DNA of 64,000 nt from Manihot esculenta (GCF_001659605.2 NC_035166.2:21121225-21185224), one strand, 5' to 3'. Shown: positions 41,656 to 55,770, counted from the stretch's first letter. Program-made: numbers and translations. The notes: generated by a model from the sequence alone, not told the origin.

Positions 41656-44600
41656 TCCAAGTTTCTAACTTTAGACTTCTAAGTCGTAAAATTCACATAC
41701 CAAAATTTCGGGTCTTGATTAATTCCAGTGCAAAAACAAAATTTCCAAAAGAACTCGGTGATCAAATTTCCAATATAATAGACATTCAAAACTCACCAAA
41801 CTTTACTAAAAAAAGCTTGATATCACCAAACGCTCATTCTTCAGAAGACAGAAACCTCTCTGAATTCCAACCACCTTCACCAGCTAAGTCAGAGCAAAAA
41901 CCTAATCACTCTTCTGGTTTTTCAGCTAAACCCAGATCACCGAGCAAGTTTCTGACTAAAGCCCTGCTCGCATAATAGATTTTCAAGCTAAAATCTACAC
42001 ACCCCTCGTCACCAAATCACTCCAAATCCAAATACCCATATCATCAAACAAGTTGTAAGCAATACCCAGATGACTAAATCTCTTTGAACGTCTATGAATA
42101 AACTGACAAAAGAAAATTTTACCACTGTAGCAAATGAATCAGCACTTAGCCAAGAACCCAAAACCTTACCTTTCACATGTAAAACTCTGAAAGGTAAAAG
42201 GAAAAAGGAAAAAACTCAAGTCAATAATTGGATAATTTTGAATTGCAGCCAATTCTGGCTATTTCTTAAACCTCCTCTGCATAGGAAAATCAAAAAACAG
42301 CAGCAGCAACATGAACAGGGAGTATGGGGACTGAAATCCAAAGAAATATTGATAGAGACCCTTAACTCCAAAAAGAAAAAACTATTAGATACGTTTGATC
42401 TTGAATGTGAAAAGTATAAAAATGAATAGATCGTTAAAATTATGATTATGCCATCATCATTATCATAATAATCTTTATGCACAGAGCTTTGCTTGATGGT
42501 AACGTCAAGTCCATAAAAAAAAAACTAAAACCAGTATAAAATATTAAGATTTCATTAAGTCAAAGAAAAATATTAAAACTTGTTTACGTTAAATGACAGA
42601 GATTTAGCAAATTAAATTGTAATTAATCAAATAATCCAACCTCTTAAATCATGATTTTGTCATCGGGCCCGGTTTGATACTATAAATTAACTCTCTGTTT
42701 ACTTAGACTTTTCTTCTGGAGGCCCGAGTCTGACTCATCAACAACAGTGATAATAATAATAATATCCAAAATTCTGCCTAATTTATTATTTTTTTAGACA
42801 TTTTTTTAAAAATATTATTAGGATGTTGTTCTATTTTAAAAATGTTTTGAAAAGGAATAAATCATTTTATAAAATGTAACTAACATAATTAAATTAATGA
42901 TTTTTTGACAATTATTATAAATTTTATTTGTAATTTACCTAAATGAATAAGTAAATTATTATTGAAATAAGAAAATAATATATAATTTGAAATAAATGAA
43001 AAAATAAATATGTTCACATGATAGAAGGAAAAATAACACATGTGTATTTAATGCAAGAATAATACTCTATTTTTTTAATTTAAAATTTCATATTTATGAG
43101 TTTTGGATATTTGACTTGATTTTTTGAATTATAATATATTTATGAGTTTTAGATATTTGACTTGATTTTTAAAATTTAATATTTTTATTTTTAAATTTTA
43201 ATTTCATCAAAATTAAATATTTTTTTATAAAACATATTGTTAGTTACAAAAGAAATGACTGAATTATCATTTCTAGAACTTAACAATTTAATTCTTAAAA
43301 TTTAATTTCTATAAATTTGTAAGTCTTTTTTTTAAATAATTGAAAAAAAAAATATTTTTATTCCTAAAATATTATATAATTAACAGATTTTTCCTTCTAT
43401 TTTTCAAATTTAACACTTTAATTTTTAAAATTTAATTTTATCAAAATTTTTAAAAAAAATTCAAATTCAATCTCCATAAATAAATAAATTTAAAATTTAA
43501 ATTTAGTAAATATAATAAAAATTAAAATATATAAAATTTAAATTATTAAAAATAAAAAATTAAAAATTATGGCTGGTGTGACGCCGCTGCCATTTTAAAA
43601 AATTTATTAAAACGTTTTTAATATTTTATATCTATTAATTTATTTTACTGATAATTTTAATTTTTAAATATTAAAAATAAATTAAAATATTTTAAATATG
43701 AAGACACTAATTAATAAATTTTTTAATAATTTGAGAAATTAATTTATAATTTTTTTTAAATAATAAGAATTAAATAGTAAAATGTTTAGTGATAAAATTA
43801 ATAAAGAAATTAATTATTAAATTTTAAAAATTTTAAAAATATTTTAATATATTTTTTAAAATTAAAAAATTAAATAGTGAATTTTTTTTATATTATAGAA
43901 ATTAAATAATATTTTTTTATTTTATTATTAATAAAAATATTTTTAATTATATTTATTTTATTTTTTAATAAATAAAAATTATTGACTTAATAAAAATTTT
44001 AAAGGGTGGAGACATTTTGGATTTTGATAGAATTAAAATTTAAAGATAATAGTGTTGAATTTTAAAAATAAAAAAAAATAAATTTATTAATTATATTATA
44101 TTTTAAAAATTAAAAAATAATTTTTTTTAAAGAAATTTGATAAAAATATTAAAATTTAAAATAGAGTTAGAAAAGTTTATGATTTATTAATTAATTATAT
44201 AAAATTAAAAAAAGTGTAAAAACTTTAAAGTTGAAAGGGCGTCACTTTGTCATTTTCAAAAACACAAACAAATAAAAACGTCACTTTGTCAGGCGAAACT
44301 ACCAAAAACCGGCCTAGTGGTTAGCCCGGTCGGTTAATATATTTTATTCGATTTCAAGATTTTTAAATCGATTTTCATTCACAATATTTTTAATAATTTT
44401 TTTAAAAAAAAATAAACAACCATTATGAGACAGGAAATAATAAATGTCTAAACTGAGTTGATTTGATAGCAGAAAACATAATACATACCGAATTGAGTTA
44501 GATTTAAATCTTGGTTCGCTCAATTTCTCAGTCAATCATTAAAAAAAATATTGTTATGGTTAATTTTTTTTAAAAAAGTTCAAATTAAATAAATTTTATG

Positions 44601-47600
44601 TTTAAAATTATTGATTAAATAATATTAAAAGTAAATTTAATATTTTTAAGTTATAAAAATATTATAAAAATAATAATTTTTTTAAATTAAATTTAAAAGA
44701 AATATCTAAAATGATATTTTCTTTGTCGAAAATGCTTTGCGGTAATTGATTAGAGGAGAGAAACAGGCAGCCGTTGCAACAACGCGTCACATGCAAGGAA
44801 GTGGGGTCTCCACCAATGCAAAATTGTCTGATCGAATGGACAAAATTCTACAAGTGATAGTGGACCCTACTTGTCTGCTTATTCCGCAATTTTTATGGCA
44901 ACCCGTGATTATTTCATTTTTATTTTTTTCATATTTTATTAAGGGTGAATTGAAAAATATTTTATGTACAATGTGATTATTAGTAAATTAATTTTAATGT
45001 TTTCAAAAATTTTATTAAAATATTTAGTTTGTTAATATTTAATAAAATAGTAAAATATCTTTACAGAAGAATGATTTTCTTTAATTTTAAAATGTCTTTA
45101 ATATAAATAAATATACACTTTAGAAATTAAGAGTGTCGGTGGGAGCTAAAGGACGAAAAGCTAATTACAGCACCATCTTTGACTATGCGTAAACTCTTTT
45201 GATCAATGCAGAATATTTTGTATTTTACAAGGCTTATTGAATTATATACAGAAAGCATAAATAACAAAATTGAATTAAATTGGATTAAAAGCTTTATGTA
45301 AAAAGAATCATTCTCCAATTTTTTTGAGTAAAAACTGAGAGGTGTTGAGTTCTCTGTCTTGTTGACATGATGAAAGCAAACACTTTTGAAACCCAAAGAG
45401 AATTCGCTCCTTAATAGAGCTTGAGACTGTTTTGCCATAAAGAGAAGAGATGACGGGTAAAGAATCATCTTCCATCTGTATATATTGGAATAATTTTGAA
45501 ATTTGGCAAGGTAAATCACTTCTCTACACGCTACTGTTTCAAATATTATTTTACACGAAATAGTGAATATTAAACTTTATGCTAGACTTAAATCAGACTT
45601 AATTTCTGGTGTCGATATTTAATGAAAACTCACGATAATTTTTCGAAAAAGAAATATCGAGACACATAATTTTCAAAAATACGACGAAAACTACATGTCT
45701 GTCATAAAGTTCGAAACGAAAATTTCACAGTTTAGAGGTAATTTTATATTTTAATAATTTTTTTAGATATTTTTATAATTTTATATATTAAGATTTTTTT
45801 TCTTATTATAAATACCATTTTTTAACTGTTTGCGGCTCACTTTTTAAATTTTAAAAAATTTTAGTAAAATTTTTTTATTTTTAATCTATCTTTTTTATAT
45901 TGTTTTAATCAAACGATATTAATTAAAATTTTTGATGGGGTCTAATCAGTCGTTTATCAGTGTATGTGATAACTTCCACTCTCTTATAAATTCATTAAAA
46001 AAAAACTGTGATGATCTCTGGCCACCACTGCAAAAGAACTAATATTCTTTGTTAAGTTAATTGCTGTATCAAAGTTGATATTAATCCATCCCTAGGATCG
46101 AAGCACCCAACAAGTTGAAATTCGATGGTGGCCAGTTTGAGGATGTGACTCATAACTTATGTACCTTAATAATATTACAATACAGTCATTTTTCATCTTT
46201 ATGAAACTTGTAATTATTGCGTCATAATAGTATAAGTAAAAAAAAAAAAGTTTAGGAATGTAATTAAATTAAAAAATAAAACTCAGGGGCTCAATAACAA
46301 AAAAATTAAAAGTTTAGCCTTGCATAAAAGATCAAATTGCAAAGACATACCTATCCAACACTTGTGCATATCCAATTATTAGCAATAATCCTTAAAAATG
46401 ACCTAAATACGTCAATGTAAATCAAGGTAGGTAATAATTTCCCATTTTCTATTACAATTGTAAACCAACATAAGTGTATGTTAAGAGATTTAAGAGCTAG
46501 AAGTTGAAATTTGCATTGGCCCTACTTAATAATAATATAAATCAGAATTAATGAACGATGACTTTAGGCCTTGTTGAATGTTTCCAAGGTCTCACTGGTA
46601 TCCGATAAGAACATTACAACGTTACGTAATCTTTGGATATAAGGTTGGTTTGATTTGATTGGACACGTAATGGTGGCTGCTTAACAATTGAAAATTTCAG
46701 CCATGATTATTTTTTTAATGAAGCTTTGCTTTCACCAAATTCTGATGGTTATGTTATCTATTTGGGTTTCTAGCACAAAGAGTGATTGATTGTGGGAAAT
46801 TCTCAAGGTGTGATGCTGCCAATAAAAAAAAAAAAAAAAAAAACAAATTCCTTTTGATTCTGCAATTACTTTAAGGGTGCGGCTAGTATATGCTCCATCT
46901 CATGAAAATGAGTTTTCTAGCTTTAAACCCATTGTTTATAGATTCGTACACCTATTTGAATTTTTCGGTTCAACTATTTGCATCTAGACACCTAGTTTAG
47001 GTTATATGAAAATATATAAATTATAAAACTCATTTTCATATCAAATTGAATTTATTTAATCATACTTTATCAAAAGAAAGTGATCAGAATTTGAATATCG
47101 ATATCTCTGTTTTTTATATATATTATTTAAGATTTTTGCATGGAAGAATAATAAATAGAGTAAAGATACAAAAAACACTATATTATTTTCAACTCAAATG
47201 CCTATAAAAATAATATAAACCTAAATGAGTAAGAAGGTAAATCATGAAAGGAAATAATATACTTTTTATCCATTTTTTTTCTTTAATTGTCCTAAAATTA
47301 TTATTATTATTATTATTATTTACACTAATAACATATAAATTAACTATTATAATATATTTAATTATATTTTATCTTTAAATTTTTTTTTAAATATCTCTTA
47401 ACATTTAATAAAATTTAATATTTTTAATGAGTATAATTAAAAGTTAATAAAAAAACATCTTTTCGTATAAAATGATACTTAGAAAAAAATATCCTAAAAT
47501 GACCAATAATAAGAGGGAGTATCACCTAATCATAAAACAAATTTAAACGCAGCAACAAGAGTTAAATGTTGTGGGCCTGAAATAGTTTGTGCATTAAAGC

Positions 47601-48543
47601 AACATCCGGGGCTCAATTCAACACGAGTACCCAAGACGGATTGCTTGTTGACTTGTGCGTGTTCACAAGGCTCGAGGAGCCAGGGACCAGGCTGACTCAA
47701 CTTGAGACTGGGTCAGTAGGGATGGTCGGTGAACCCCTAATTAATAATATCACCCAATTTATGGCATGTTGACTTTCAGATCCTTCTTCCTTAGATCAAC
47801 TCTTCCATTTACAATACAAAAAGGATTAGAACAATATTGATGGATGTGCCTCCATTTCAAAACTTAATTTAAAAACCCAGTCTGCAGGTGAGTAATGTAT
47901 TGAGATAAAAATATTAATACAACTGCATAGTAAAATCCAATGCACACCAGCTTCAGCACAGCTGGCATGCCAATTGGAAATAATCAAAGGCATGCATCAC
48001 AGTTTACTTGCCAATCTCACCAATGAATTTCAATTTTTTATGATTATACAACTGCAAATTTTGATGTAAAGAATTCTCCTTTAGAAATTAATATGAAAAA
48101 AGAAAATAGTTCCACATGACAGTCGTAAATCAATCACAGTTGCATAGGAAGTATGTTAACTAATTTCTTGAGAAGTGAGGATTAATCTACAAATGTAGCT
48201 CCCAATGCCACACTTGTTACTAAGAGATATTAGGCATAGTTACTGTTGAAAAGAAAGTCCAAACTAGGTGAAGTGATCATAGCTGCCTTGAGGTTGATAG
48301 ACCACAGAAGAACACCTGTTATTAAAATTTTCAAAGAAAAAATTTACCATTGAAAGACACTATGCTAGCACCACTGGGCAGAGTACTGGTTAGTGGTTAT
48401 AGTGTGCATCTGGAATTTGAACCTTTGGCTGTTGAATTGCCAATAATCTACCCCTTGATTCTTCCACATAGAATCTAATTGGTAATCCATCCAAAATCAC
48501 AGACCAATGTTATAAGACATATGTGGCGAGTGTACACAGAAGA
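41656..48543. other. AT-rich gene-poor region
   Basis: The first several hundred bases are the PERK leader and promoter. From about 42700 the DNA is very AT-rich, with blocks also seen at 54165-54265 (for example 'attttaatatattttttaaaatt' followed by 'agtgaatttttttta'), so it contains old dispersed repeats. It has an ATT/TTA microsatellite at about 47300-47322 and an A-run at 46827-46843. Open frames at 44746-44976, 45127-45519 and 47587-47772 match no family. A 13-bp direct repeat cgtcactttgtca lies near 44239 and 44279. The last 400 bases, near 48380, show a faint tRNA/SINE-like string that I could not support. Confidence 0.5.
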
Positions 48544-51500
48544 TCACTGTCGCTTGCTGGCCAACCTAGAGTTTCTTCTTGAAATGATCTCAGCTGCCCA
48601 GCTCTTTCCTATTTCAGTCTGAAATTTTCCTACAGAAGAAATGTTCTAAAATATAAATGTCTTTGCCTTAATATATAATATATATCTTATCAACATTGGT
48701 GAGAGAATCAGATACGGCTATAGTTTGCTTGTGATGAACAGAAATATACTTTACCTGCTGTTGAAAGGAAAAACTCATCCAACACCTTCCCATGTTCTGC
48801 AAAACAAAGATGATTAAATAAGGATAAAGTAGCTCACAGGCATACCATGTAGATAAATTTATCTGAAAACTTACCCAGCTCATATTCTAATGCTTGCAAA
48901 ATCATCTCAACCTAAACAGTAGACAACAAACTTTTTGGTTAACATGGAAAAGAATGGAGTACAGGATACACAAATGCAATTAAGAAATAAAAAAGAAACA
49001 GAAAAAAAAACCTATTCTAGTATGCAGTCGTACATGCATGATACATCAACAAGAAATAAAGAGGACGACACTTAATGAGACTAAAGAACACATTAATGTT
49101 GCACCAAGTAGTTATAGTCTTATAGAAACACCAAAAAGTTTTCAACCTTGATAACAAGAATTCCTTAGGCCAACAAAAGGTTTTCGGTTTTTTTTTTTTA
49201 AACCTCCATTCTTAAGAACAGAGTTTTTGCTCTTTTTACCCCATTTCTAAGGACCCATGACCTTAGGTACAAATGGAGTTAAAAACATTATGTTCATATT
49301 GATTTAATAAGGATATTGCACATAAATTGTTTAAAAAGCAGTTGAAATACTTCTGACATATGTGCAGGCTCGATTAGAATATCAAATTTGATAAATTTTA
49401 ACTGAAGCAGCTAGACTAAATGGTGAACTTTTTGAATCATAAACCTACTTCTTTACCACATAATTCAAGGTCTTCCATTTGAATGAAAAATATACATACT
49501 TTGTCAAAATCTTTCACAAGCCTGGCCTCCAAGGAAGCATTGTTTTCATACTCTGCCCATAATTCTTGGATCTCCTCAGCTGCAATAAGAAATTAGTCAA
49601 CAACGCACCATTCAAAGATTAAACTGATCAGCAGAAGATTGGCAGGATACAAGGGTTAGTAAGTACCCCTTATTCCTCCACCAAGAACTTCACACATTTC
49701 ATTTAAAGCTGCTTGCTCCCTTCTGCTCTTTTCTTGTTTAGGCACACCATCAGATGGTGTTATATCTCCGACAATAGCTATCAAAGTTCAAAATCCCAAC
49801 TCAAGAACTTTCAAAACTCAACATATGTGCATATATTACAGGAAAAGAAATCAAGTCAATACGGATAAAGAAAACAAAGACGGAGTAACCCATACTGGTT
49901 CCCTTGTTGGGAGCCCCTAGAGTTTATGAAATTGAGTCTATTTAATATGTTGATTGGCCCCTAAACAAACCCATCCCATCACCACCCCACCCTACACTAT
50001 ACTATACACATACACACACAGGCAGATCCACACGATTTGACTAGTGGGGGCAATATGAGTAGACAAACTGTACACATGTATTCAAATAAAATTAAATACG
50101 AATAACAATAGAATTAATATTTTTTTTCGAATTATATATGTATTATATAATTTTAAGCACATCATACATATAAGTGCATTACCTAAGAAGTCTAATTAAT
50201 CGTTTGAATTTTCACACGTGCTGAAATTTAATTGTAATGCATGTTTCTTTAGAGAAAGTTGTTTTGTTCAAAAGATAATTGAGAAATTATTAAATATAAA
50301 GATTAAAAAAAAATACATCATACATTATATAATAGTTCTATAATATGCACAAATTTTCTTTCTTTTTTTTTCACCTTTTGAGTTGATGGAATTGTTAATA
50401 ATGAGATTGAACCTAATAAAATTATATATCACAATGAATAAATTAATGTAAATTATTGATAAACCTATTTCTTTCCAATTTGTAGTAGCATTCTGACCAA
50501 AAGTAAAATAATACTTAATATTTTGTCTCAGCACAATAAATAAGCAACATAAAAAATTAAGTGAACTTGTAGGGCGAATTGTAATTTAGTGGGGGCAACA
50601 TTAAGAGTAAATTTGTCATCTTCCAACTTTATAAAGAGCCAGCTTCATCAAGTTACATGAATTTAAAATGAAATTTAGTTACATGGTTACAATTTATAAT
50701 CCGCTTCCCCCACTCATGAGCCCATACATTTTGAAATCTGTATCCATTTGATCTCATTAAGTTATTGAATATATCACATCAACCATGGGAAACTAGAGGA
50801 AATCAAAATAATACCTTCTGCTATATCATGCACTATTACAATCTTTATACACCTGTCTCATTAAGTTATTGAATATATCACATCAACCATAGGAAACTAC
50901 AGGAAATCAAAATAATACCTTCTGCTATATCATGCACTATTGCAATCTTTATACACCTGTTTCAATGAGGACAAAGACATCCAATAAGCAACCCCATAAA
51001 AAAGGAGGAAGCAGAAAACCATATACCACACCCAGCCATTTCCTAGTATAGAATGAGAAATGTATAGCAGGAGTACCAACTAATTTATACATCCATATCC
51101 ACACATTTTAATAGTAACTAAATTAAGCAATTTCTGACTTGCAAAAAGCCTGTTAATGCATCCATAGAATACAAATATGTAAATGTGGTAGCATAAAGTT
51201 CAGAAAATAAGGTGAGAGATCAATAACTTCTAAGAAATAATAACAGTTCTCAGAAGAGGATCCCACCAGATCAACACATATGCATGGTTATTAAGGGCAC
51301 TCCTCATGCTCAAGGCTCACCAGGCTTCAACCCTTAATGCTTATATGCTGGGCCTACACCTTGTTCCAGGTGCAAAGCTCTACGAAGGCCCATATTCTTT
51401 ATTTAAACCTTTAGCAAGTGTTTCCATCGACAAAAAAGAATCTTAACTCGAAATTTTACCAATCTAACAAAATTCATTATAGACAAACTAGGAAGTTTTT

Positions 51501-53407
51501 AAAACCAGTACCACAGGGAATAAATAGTCACTAAAATCTCATCAAACCTTCCATCTTTCCATTTTCAACACTCATAGTCCTTTTAATCCCTCTCTTCTAT
51601 GCTGTTTTCAATATTTTCTTATTATCTTTTTCACCTTAACTGTTTCAGTATTATTATGATATTATTTTTTTTATTTTTTGAAAGAAAGACTCTAACATGC
51701 TAGTTATGTAATTTTTTTTTCTTGATTATAATTAGCATGTTATATATATCCCTGATGTTTATGTCATCATCTCATTTTTTCTAACAATACTAATAGTGCT
51801 ATTTGGATTTGTTTGTGAATACAAAAAGAAAGTGTGTTTTTAAAGATCTAACAAGTCCTAAGAAATTAATATGATGGTGAAGTCTATATTTGTTCTTTCT
51901 TTTATATACTTATTAATGCTTTATAGATTGACAATTTTGATAAGTTTAGTTAAATATATGTATCTCTACTATTATTTTAGTTTTTTTATTAATTTTATTT
52001 TTGAGCCTCGCATCATTGAAGCACATGCCTACACCGTGCACCTTGCTCCCAGGGTCCAAGACCCCCTTGCAGCCCTAATGCACATTGAGCCTTATAACTA
52101 TGCGCATATCCCAACTTATTAGGATAAACATGTATTTAATACCTTGTATATCAGCATTAACATAGACAATTATACTTATGTATATGAATGAAGAAATGGT
52201 ATAAGAGAAAAGTAGATGCCTACGATGAAAGTCATGTAAATAATAAAGGCCTTGACATGGTATGACCAAGTCTAACCTTTCTCGGTTTACACCAGGAAGA
52301 TCGCCAGCAATGAGAGCCATCAAAGCCATGCGGTACATATGGTCAGCAATTGATTCTGCGCCCTTTATCCCGTGGTTGATCCATCCTTTCCGTTTTGTGG
52401 TCTTTTTATTTTGCGAAGCAGGGAGAGAGGGATTAGAAATCTTCGAAATGCTATGTCAGTGAAAATGTACTCAGGCATATGTACATTTCACATAAAGCTT
52501 ATTGTAGTTTATAAATTATAATCATAAAAGTAGGCAGTTAGGATAACAGTTCAATTAGAGAAAGACAAAAGGATAACAGAACATTTAACCAAAACACACG
52601 CCAGCTATTAACTGTGACCTAAACAAAGAGATATGCCTGCTGAAGAACATTTCTAAAGTTTTTCTCAGGTCCTTTTCCTGTTATTTGAAAAATGAATTTC
52701 TGTAAAATAATTCCTGGTTACTAAACACCCAAAGATGGGAATGAATGTTTTATTCCAATTCTGTAGTCTCAGGATACAATGACTTTCTATCATAACTCTC
52801 TCCAACCAGCAGCAAAATTCATACTGCAATCAAATCCAACCTAACGAACGTTTTGTGAATGCTTTAATTAGAAGAGAAACTCATCCAATTTCTTTGGTTA
52901 TCCAAATGTGCTTAACATTTTTCAATTTTTAGGCAAAATTACGCAGAAAAAAGATTGATAATATAAAACAAGACCAAATCCTTTCCTCCCAAAACTAGCA
53001 TGGAGGAGAAATTCCATAAACCGATTGAAACGGTACTTCTAAAACTGATTTGATAGCTAAACAAATCCTCAAAACTTTCCATCTGTAGTTTGGGAAAACC
53101 AAAAAGAAAATAAAAAAGCATATTCAGTCTTTACCTTCAATCGATTACACAATGTTAGGAAATTAATCGCGGACGAAGCTGACGCACCTAAGGACCCAAC
53201 ATGAGAATCAGACTCCGCCACGGATCTCATGTGACCGAAATCCTCCGAACTAGGCATTTGGGAGCGAACCAAAACGATTCTCTGAATCGGAGCTTCAGTT
53301 AAGAAAGCGGGTAGTGATGAGACCCGATTGCAGAAGGCGACTGGCAACCGAGGAGATATAGAGCGACTCAGCGGAGGCGTACAGTGAATTGATGGATTAA
53401 CGGCCAT
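48544..53407 (-). CDS. HD-domain 5'-deoxynucleotidase, HDDC2/YfbR-like
   Basis: Predicted 263 residues from eight exons: 53407-53135, 52401-52277, 50956-50919, 49777-49667, 49579-49500, 48911-48875, 48796-48755, 48629-48544; phases close to TGA at 48544. HDDC2-type enzymes dephosphorylate deoxynucleoside 5'-monophosphates using a divalent metal. Exon 1 gives a Ser/Arg-rich leader of about 75 residues, possibly a transit peptide, then ASSAINFLTLCNRLK. Metal-binding residues visible are His112 (SIADHMYRM), His141-Asp142 (KIAIVHDIAE) and Asp208 (VKDFDKVEMI). Family blocks AIVGDITPSDGVPKQEKSRR, EIQELWAEYENNAS and GKFQTEIGKSWAAEIISRR are present. Length is longer than bacterial YfbR because of the leader. 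Exon 3, encoding the HD motif, has a duplicate at 50852-50815 (Val instead of Ala138) that could replace it. The acceptor of exon 2 (aataaaaag|acc) lacks a good pyrimidine tract. Confidence 0.92.
50752..50959 (-). repeat. 104-bp tandem duplication carrying the HD-motif exon
   Basis: Copy 1 is 50752-50855 and copy 2 is 50856-50959. I count three differences in 104 positions. Each copy contains a complete 38-nt exon with AG acceptor (gacag|g or aacag|g) and GT donor (gaag|gtatta): 50852-50815 (CIKIVIVHDIAE) and 50956-50919 (CIKIAIVHDIAE). The intron between them would be 66 nt. Including both would give E-G-V-stop immediately after the first copy. Confidence 0.92.
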
Positions 53408-54998
53408 TGTCGTTTGATGTTGCAGCGGAGATCGGGACCGGAAGAAAGAATACGAGAAGTGTTGTTGTAGTTGCTGTTTTTTTTTTTTTTTTTTTCTAAA
53501 AATAATAATAATAATTAGCGGTCCGGTCTGCTTTGACGCGAATCCTGTTTTGTTGATCCAATATTCCAATGCGTGCGCCGTCCACTCTCCACCTCTAGGC
53601 TCTGGAGCTTGCTTCGGGTCTCGCCGTGTCACTACAAGACAAAACTCTCTCACGCGATGCACGTGCAGATTCGTAAGATTTTTCAAGATTACAAATTAGA
53701 GAAGGGAAAGGGAGAAAAACTAGAAACGGAAATGAATAATATCGTTTTGAGTTATTTGAAATTCGATACGAGACAATTTTAATTGAATTTAATTTAATTT
53801 TTAAATAAGTTAAATTTAATTTTAATTTATAAATTTATTTAATAAATAAATTGAGATTTATAATATTTATTTTACATGTTTTTAAATTTATAAACAAGTT
53901 AATAAATATTTTTATTAAATAAATTGAAATTATTATTATAAAAAATAAAATTAAATTCTACATATATTTAATTATTAATTTATAATTTAAAAAATTAATT
54001 AAATTGTTAAATATTTTAGTATTTAATTTTTATAATTTAAATAAATTTATTAATTAATCTTATAAAAAAGTTTATTAATTATTTTTTTCATATTGAAATT
54101 ATTTTAATTTTTTTATAATATTTAATGATTAAAATTAATAAATAAATTAAGTAGTATATTTTTTTTAAATATAAAAAATATTTTAATATATTTTTTAAAA
54201 TTAAAAAATCAATTAGTGAATTTTTTTTATGATATAGAAATTTAACTAATTTTTTTCATTAAAAATAATACTCTTTTACACAAAATACAAACAAATACAA
54301 AAGTTTACATATTTAAATTTAAATAATAATGAAGGTCTCTCAATTATGTAGAAGCTCCTTCTATCGGTGAGGAGAGCTTTTTGAGGCAATAGGCCTCGTT
54401 CAGTGTCGGATTCATGGCTGCCCTTATCCTTTTCATATGGGGAGGCTATTTTCCTTCTCTCATTCAGACGTGGGTGCACTCCTTTGCTTTTCGAGTGAGA
54501 TTTATACATAATTTTAGCAGATTTTTGGAAGGAAGTGCTTATGATTGGGAGTTTTAATTTGATTGTTTGATTATAATTTGCATGTGATTTTTTCTTATTG
54601 ATTTTGCAAGTTTTAGTTTCTAAAGTTTTTTCATGAGTATCATGCGGTATCGAGCTGAAAGAGTTGCAGACCGAAATCAATTAAGCTTTTGTTCTTCATT
54701 CTCTACAACTGCTATCAAGCTTCCTCAGCTTTAGATAGGGTTGGCGTAACATGATTATGAAAATTTTTTAATTTTTTAAAGTGTTTAGCACCTTATTTCC
54801 GTCTAATTCGATGTTATCGTTTCAGTCATTATTTGTTTTTGATTATCCATTCCTAAGTACTTGTTTCATCGAATTTTTTTATATTTAAAGTATAAATTTT
54901 GATATAATAAAAATACTTTTAAATAATTTAATTTTCTCATTTGGAAGAGAAAGTTATTTTTTAAGTTTTAAAAATGTTATTAATGATATAATATATAC
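53408..54998. other. Promoter of the HDDC2-like gene and AT-rich spacer
   Basis: A T-run of about 19 lies at 53478-53496, followed by an AAT microsatellite. 53800-54270 is very AT-rich and shares blocks with 43820-43940. The open frame 54276-54680 (-) resembles no family I know and may be repeat-derived. The stretch ends where the LTR-like segment begins at 54999. Confidence 0.5.
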
Positions 54999-55770
54999 TG
55001 ATGATCTGAGATCCAATAGAATAGGGTTTTACAAGGGTTTGTGTATTGAAGAATAAAACTTGGCCTATCTCTCTAAAGGGGTATCCCTTTTATCCTTTTC
55101 TTCCTGCTTGCTGGTGACGTATAACGGCTCTCCCATGATTGGACCACGCGTCTCTGCCATACAGATATGGGCGTACGAGGATATCGGGCGCCTGCTCCAT
55201 GCGTAACGGCCTCTGATTCTCCCCCGTGCGTACACTCGAGCGGATCTGCCAGGCTGTACGACGAGTCTCGTTCTGGATTCTGGGCTGGGCCGAGAGCTGG
55301 GCTGGACGCTGAACCCAGGAGGAGAAGGAATCCGTGGGGAGGTTATACGGGCTGGGCCGATCTTGATGAGGAAGGATCTGGTGGAGTTCGGCCTCAGGGG
55401 TCTGATGATCCGGGCCTGTTTTTCTTGAGAGGGCGTGCGAGCCTTCCTTTCATGGGCCGTGGCCGTAATCTAGGCCCAGGATTGGGGGTAGCGAAATCCA
55501 GCGGTCATCAATTGCCCCTTCACCTTCTTGGCAGTTATTGCTCCGACTGCCGAGGGGGTGAATATCGAGAACCATTATGACCGCGCCTGTTCGCATGTAG
55601 ATGCCTTCATAACTCCCTTTCATCTTTTTGTCATTCCTCATTTCTTGAATCCTATCTGCCTTTTTCCCTTTCTGGCCTTTCCTTACCCCTCGTATACTCT
55701 GCTCTTTTTACTTTCCTGTCATTATCGCCAGGACATGCCTCTTTTTTCCTTTTCCATGAATATCTTTTAA
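54999..55770 (+). mobile_element. LTR-like segment A of a gypsy-type element
   Basis: Starts TGATGATCTGAGATCCAATA. It aligns with 63224-63945 along its whole length, sharing for example 'agggttttacaag', 'cacgcgtctctg', 'cctgctccatgcgtaacggc', 'ctctgattctcc', 'ctcgagcgga', 'atccagcggtcatcaattgc', and 'gaaccattatgaccgcgcct'. Identity by eye is roughly four in five. It is GC-richer than the flanks. The open frame at 55167-55580 is not a gene. The 3' boundary is not certain because the partner copy is interrupted near 63945. Confidence 0.7.

Noticed and set aside
40526..41668. Gly-rich plus-strand frames and a His/Leu-rich minus-strand frame over the PERK ectodomain
   Set aside because: Same artefact: CCN-rich coding DNA leaves other frames open.
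45127..45519. 130-codon minus-strand open frame
   Set aside because: No domain, AT-rich codons, poly-Ser/Phe content, no homologous pattern or splice context.
48375..48435. SINE-like string (ggttagtggttatagtgtgc followed by atttgaacc)
   Set aside because: Resembles tRNA promoter boxes but I could not find a tail, target duplication or second copy in the window.
50040..50600. AT-rich block bounded by two 'gtgggggcaa' strings in the HDDC2-like intron
   Set aside because: Direct rather than inverted ends, too short to support an element call.
55167..55580. 137-codon open frame in LTR segment A
   Set aside because: The aligned segment B does not keep this frame open, so it is not under coding constraint.
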